DNA of 6,608 nucleotides from Acidobacteriota bacterium (GTDB taxonomy: Bacteria > Acidobacteriota > UBA4820 > DSQY01). The translations under genes and the position numbers were made by a program. Numbering within the stretch: the stretch's first letter is position 1; the number at the start of each line of letters is the position of its first letter. A model generated the notes under the pieces. It worked only from the letters and a program-made list of their open reading frames with translations. It searched no databases and was not told where the DNA came from. The stretch is from positions 1 to 6,608 of the forward strand of contig JAEMPZ010000226.1 in assembly GCA_022759065.1 (NCBI GenBank), read 5' to 3'. Positions 6,094 through 6,608 of this stretch are shown piece by piece.

Positions 6094-6510
6094 CTAGGTT
6101 AAGCGTTCCGCGTCTTTTTGCGTTTGCGGCGATTGCAAACCATCATGACCCGCGCAGCGGCACGAACGCCCGCGTCGCGTCGGCCCTCCATGCACCGGAC
6201 ATTTGCCTTTCGGCCACGGGCGGACAAAGATCGGGCCGTCTGTGATGACCAGCGCCTTTTGTTCAAATAGAACGCTTGCCACCTTGGCCCTGGCTTTTGA
6301 GAGCAGCCGCTGGTAAGTGGGCCGCGAGATTGCCATGCGCGTCGCCGCCTCCTCCTGGTAAAGCCCCTCGCAATCAGCAAGCCGCAGCGCCTCAAGCTCG
6401 TCCAGGGCCAGGCTGACCATTTCAAGCTGGCCCATTGGGACGCCAAGCGGCTTCACCCCCCGTAATTCGGGTTTGGATTGAACTCTTCTTGGTTGAATCG
6501 GTCTTGGCAT
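6094..6510 (-). CDS. DUF134 family DNA-binding protein, probable operon regulator
   Basis: This 138-residue protein opens MPRPIQPRRV, matching the MPRPRK-RRV opening of DUF134. It continues with PLGVPMGQLEMVSLALDELE (21-40), ALRLADCEGLYQEEAATRMA (41-60) and ISRPTYQRLLSKARAKVA (61-78). Residues 44-75 form a sigma-70 region-4-like helix-turn-helix with the recognition helix near ISRPTYQRLLSKAR. The family is regarded as DNA-binding and is usually encoded next to NifX-like genes. Many members have cysteines around the N-terminal RRV motif; here these positions are Pro and Gln. Instead, the C-terminal tail has C104-x2-H107 and C117-x-C119, which could sense a metal or cluster. The start at 6510 is preferred to an in-frame ATG at 6585 because it begins with the family signature, has GGAAAGGG five bases upstream, and the upstream ATG lies inside the promoter. 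As first gene of the operon it may be autoregulatory. Confidence 0.88.
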   Translation of the reverse strand: MPRPIQPRRVQSKPELRGVKPLGVPMGQLEMVSLALDELEALRLADCEGLYQEEAATRMAISRPTYQRLLSKARAKVASVLFEQKALVITDGPIFVRPWPKGKCPVHGGPTRRGRSCRCAGHDGLQSPQTQKDAERLT

Positions 6511-6515
6511 ATCGG

Positions 6516-6523
6516 CCCTTTCC
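6516..6523 (-). promoter_or_regulatory. Ribosome binding site that decides the DUF134 start
   Basis: GGAAAGGG sits five bases before the ATG at 6508-6510. The longer in-frame start at 6585 lies within the predicted promoter and cannot be on the transcript. Confidence 0.6.
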
Positions 6524-6571
6524 GCCTTCCCGCCGCGCCCTTTGACCGCTCCTGCGCGCGGCGTCCATAAA

Positions 6572-6583
6572 GAACATATGTCC
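6572..6583. promoter_or_regulatory. Near-palindrome overlapping the -10 element, candidate operator
   Basis: The sequence GAACATATGTCC is a 12-bp inverted repeat with a single mismatched pair (core ACATATGT perfect). It covers the -10 hexamer of the predicted promoter, a position where a bound protein would block RNA polymerase. The DUF134 protein encoded just downstream is the natural candidate to bind it, but this is inference. Short palindromes arise easily by chance. Confidence 0.4.
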
Positions 6584-6601
6584 ATTTCAATTTTTTGTCA
6601 A
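6573..6601 (-). promoter_or_regulatory. Predicted sigma-70 promoter of the operon
   Basis: On the minus strand a perfect -35 hexamer TTGACA (6596-6601) is followed by a 17-bp A/T-rich spacer and the -10 hexamer TATGTT (6573-6578), which matches the consensus at four of six positions. Transcription would start near 6566, leaving a leader of about 56 nt before the DUF134 start at 6510. No comparable promoter is visible elsewhere on the minus strand between genes. Confidence 0.7.
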
Positions 6602-6608
6602 GTGCCGC

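Noticed and set aside
6511..6585. Longer DUF134 start
   Set aside because: The ATG at 6585 lies between the -35 and -10 elements of the predicted promoter, and the family signature begins at 6510.

Overview
The window is a compact, G+C-rich bacterial segment in which every supportable gene lies on the minus strand, so transcription runs from the right end (about 6608) to the left end (1). Gaps between genes are 6 to 26 nt, with one 4-nt overlap and one larger gap of 83 nt, and no intrinsic terminator is visible. The simplest reading is one operon of at least nine genes, driven by a good sigma-70-type promoter at 6573-6601 and running off the left edge.

In transcription order the genes are: a DUF134 DNA-binding regulator (6510-6094); a small Gly/Arg-rich DUF5320-like protein with a coiled-coil tail (6075-5797); a membrane-anchored DUF302 protein (5713-5240); a radical SAM protein of the COG0731 type (5233-4232); a polytopic permease of the putative heavy-metal/manganese/arsenic exporter type (4235-3210); a NifX/ORP-like dinitrogenase-cofactor family protein with a Cys/His tail (3185-2811); a Thi4-type thiazole synthase (2801-2037); a large FMN/4Fe-4S/FAD oxidoreductase of the Old Yellow Enzyme/2,4-dienoyl-CoA reductase type (2024-126); and the first 36 codons of a probably exported protein (109 to beyond 1).

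The gene content (DUF134, DUF5320, NifX-like, radical SAM, sulfide-dependent-type Thi4, Fe-S flavoenzyme) points to an anaerobe. A sulfate or metal reducer of the Desulfobacterota/deltaproteobacterial kind is plausible, but this is inferred from families and not proven by any marker gene. There are no RNA genes, mobile elements, CRISPR arrays or long repeats.

A working model (inference) is a metal- and sulfur-related module. A DUF134 regulator would control a metal permease, a NifX-like metal-cluster carrier, a radical SAM enzyme and accessory proteins. Two redox/sulfur enzymes, Thi4 and the OYE-type flavoenzyme, share the transcript. The most interesting details are the Thi4 protein, which by eye has proline where the sulfur-donating Cys (or archaeal His) normally sits; the permease, which contains a clear internal duplication with polar residues at matching positions; and a palindrome lying across the -10 element of the promoter.
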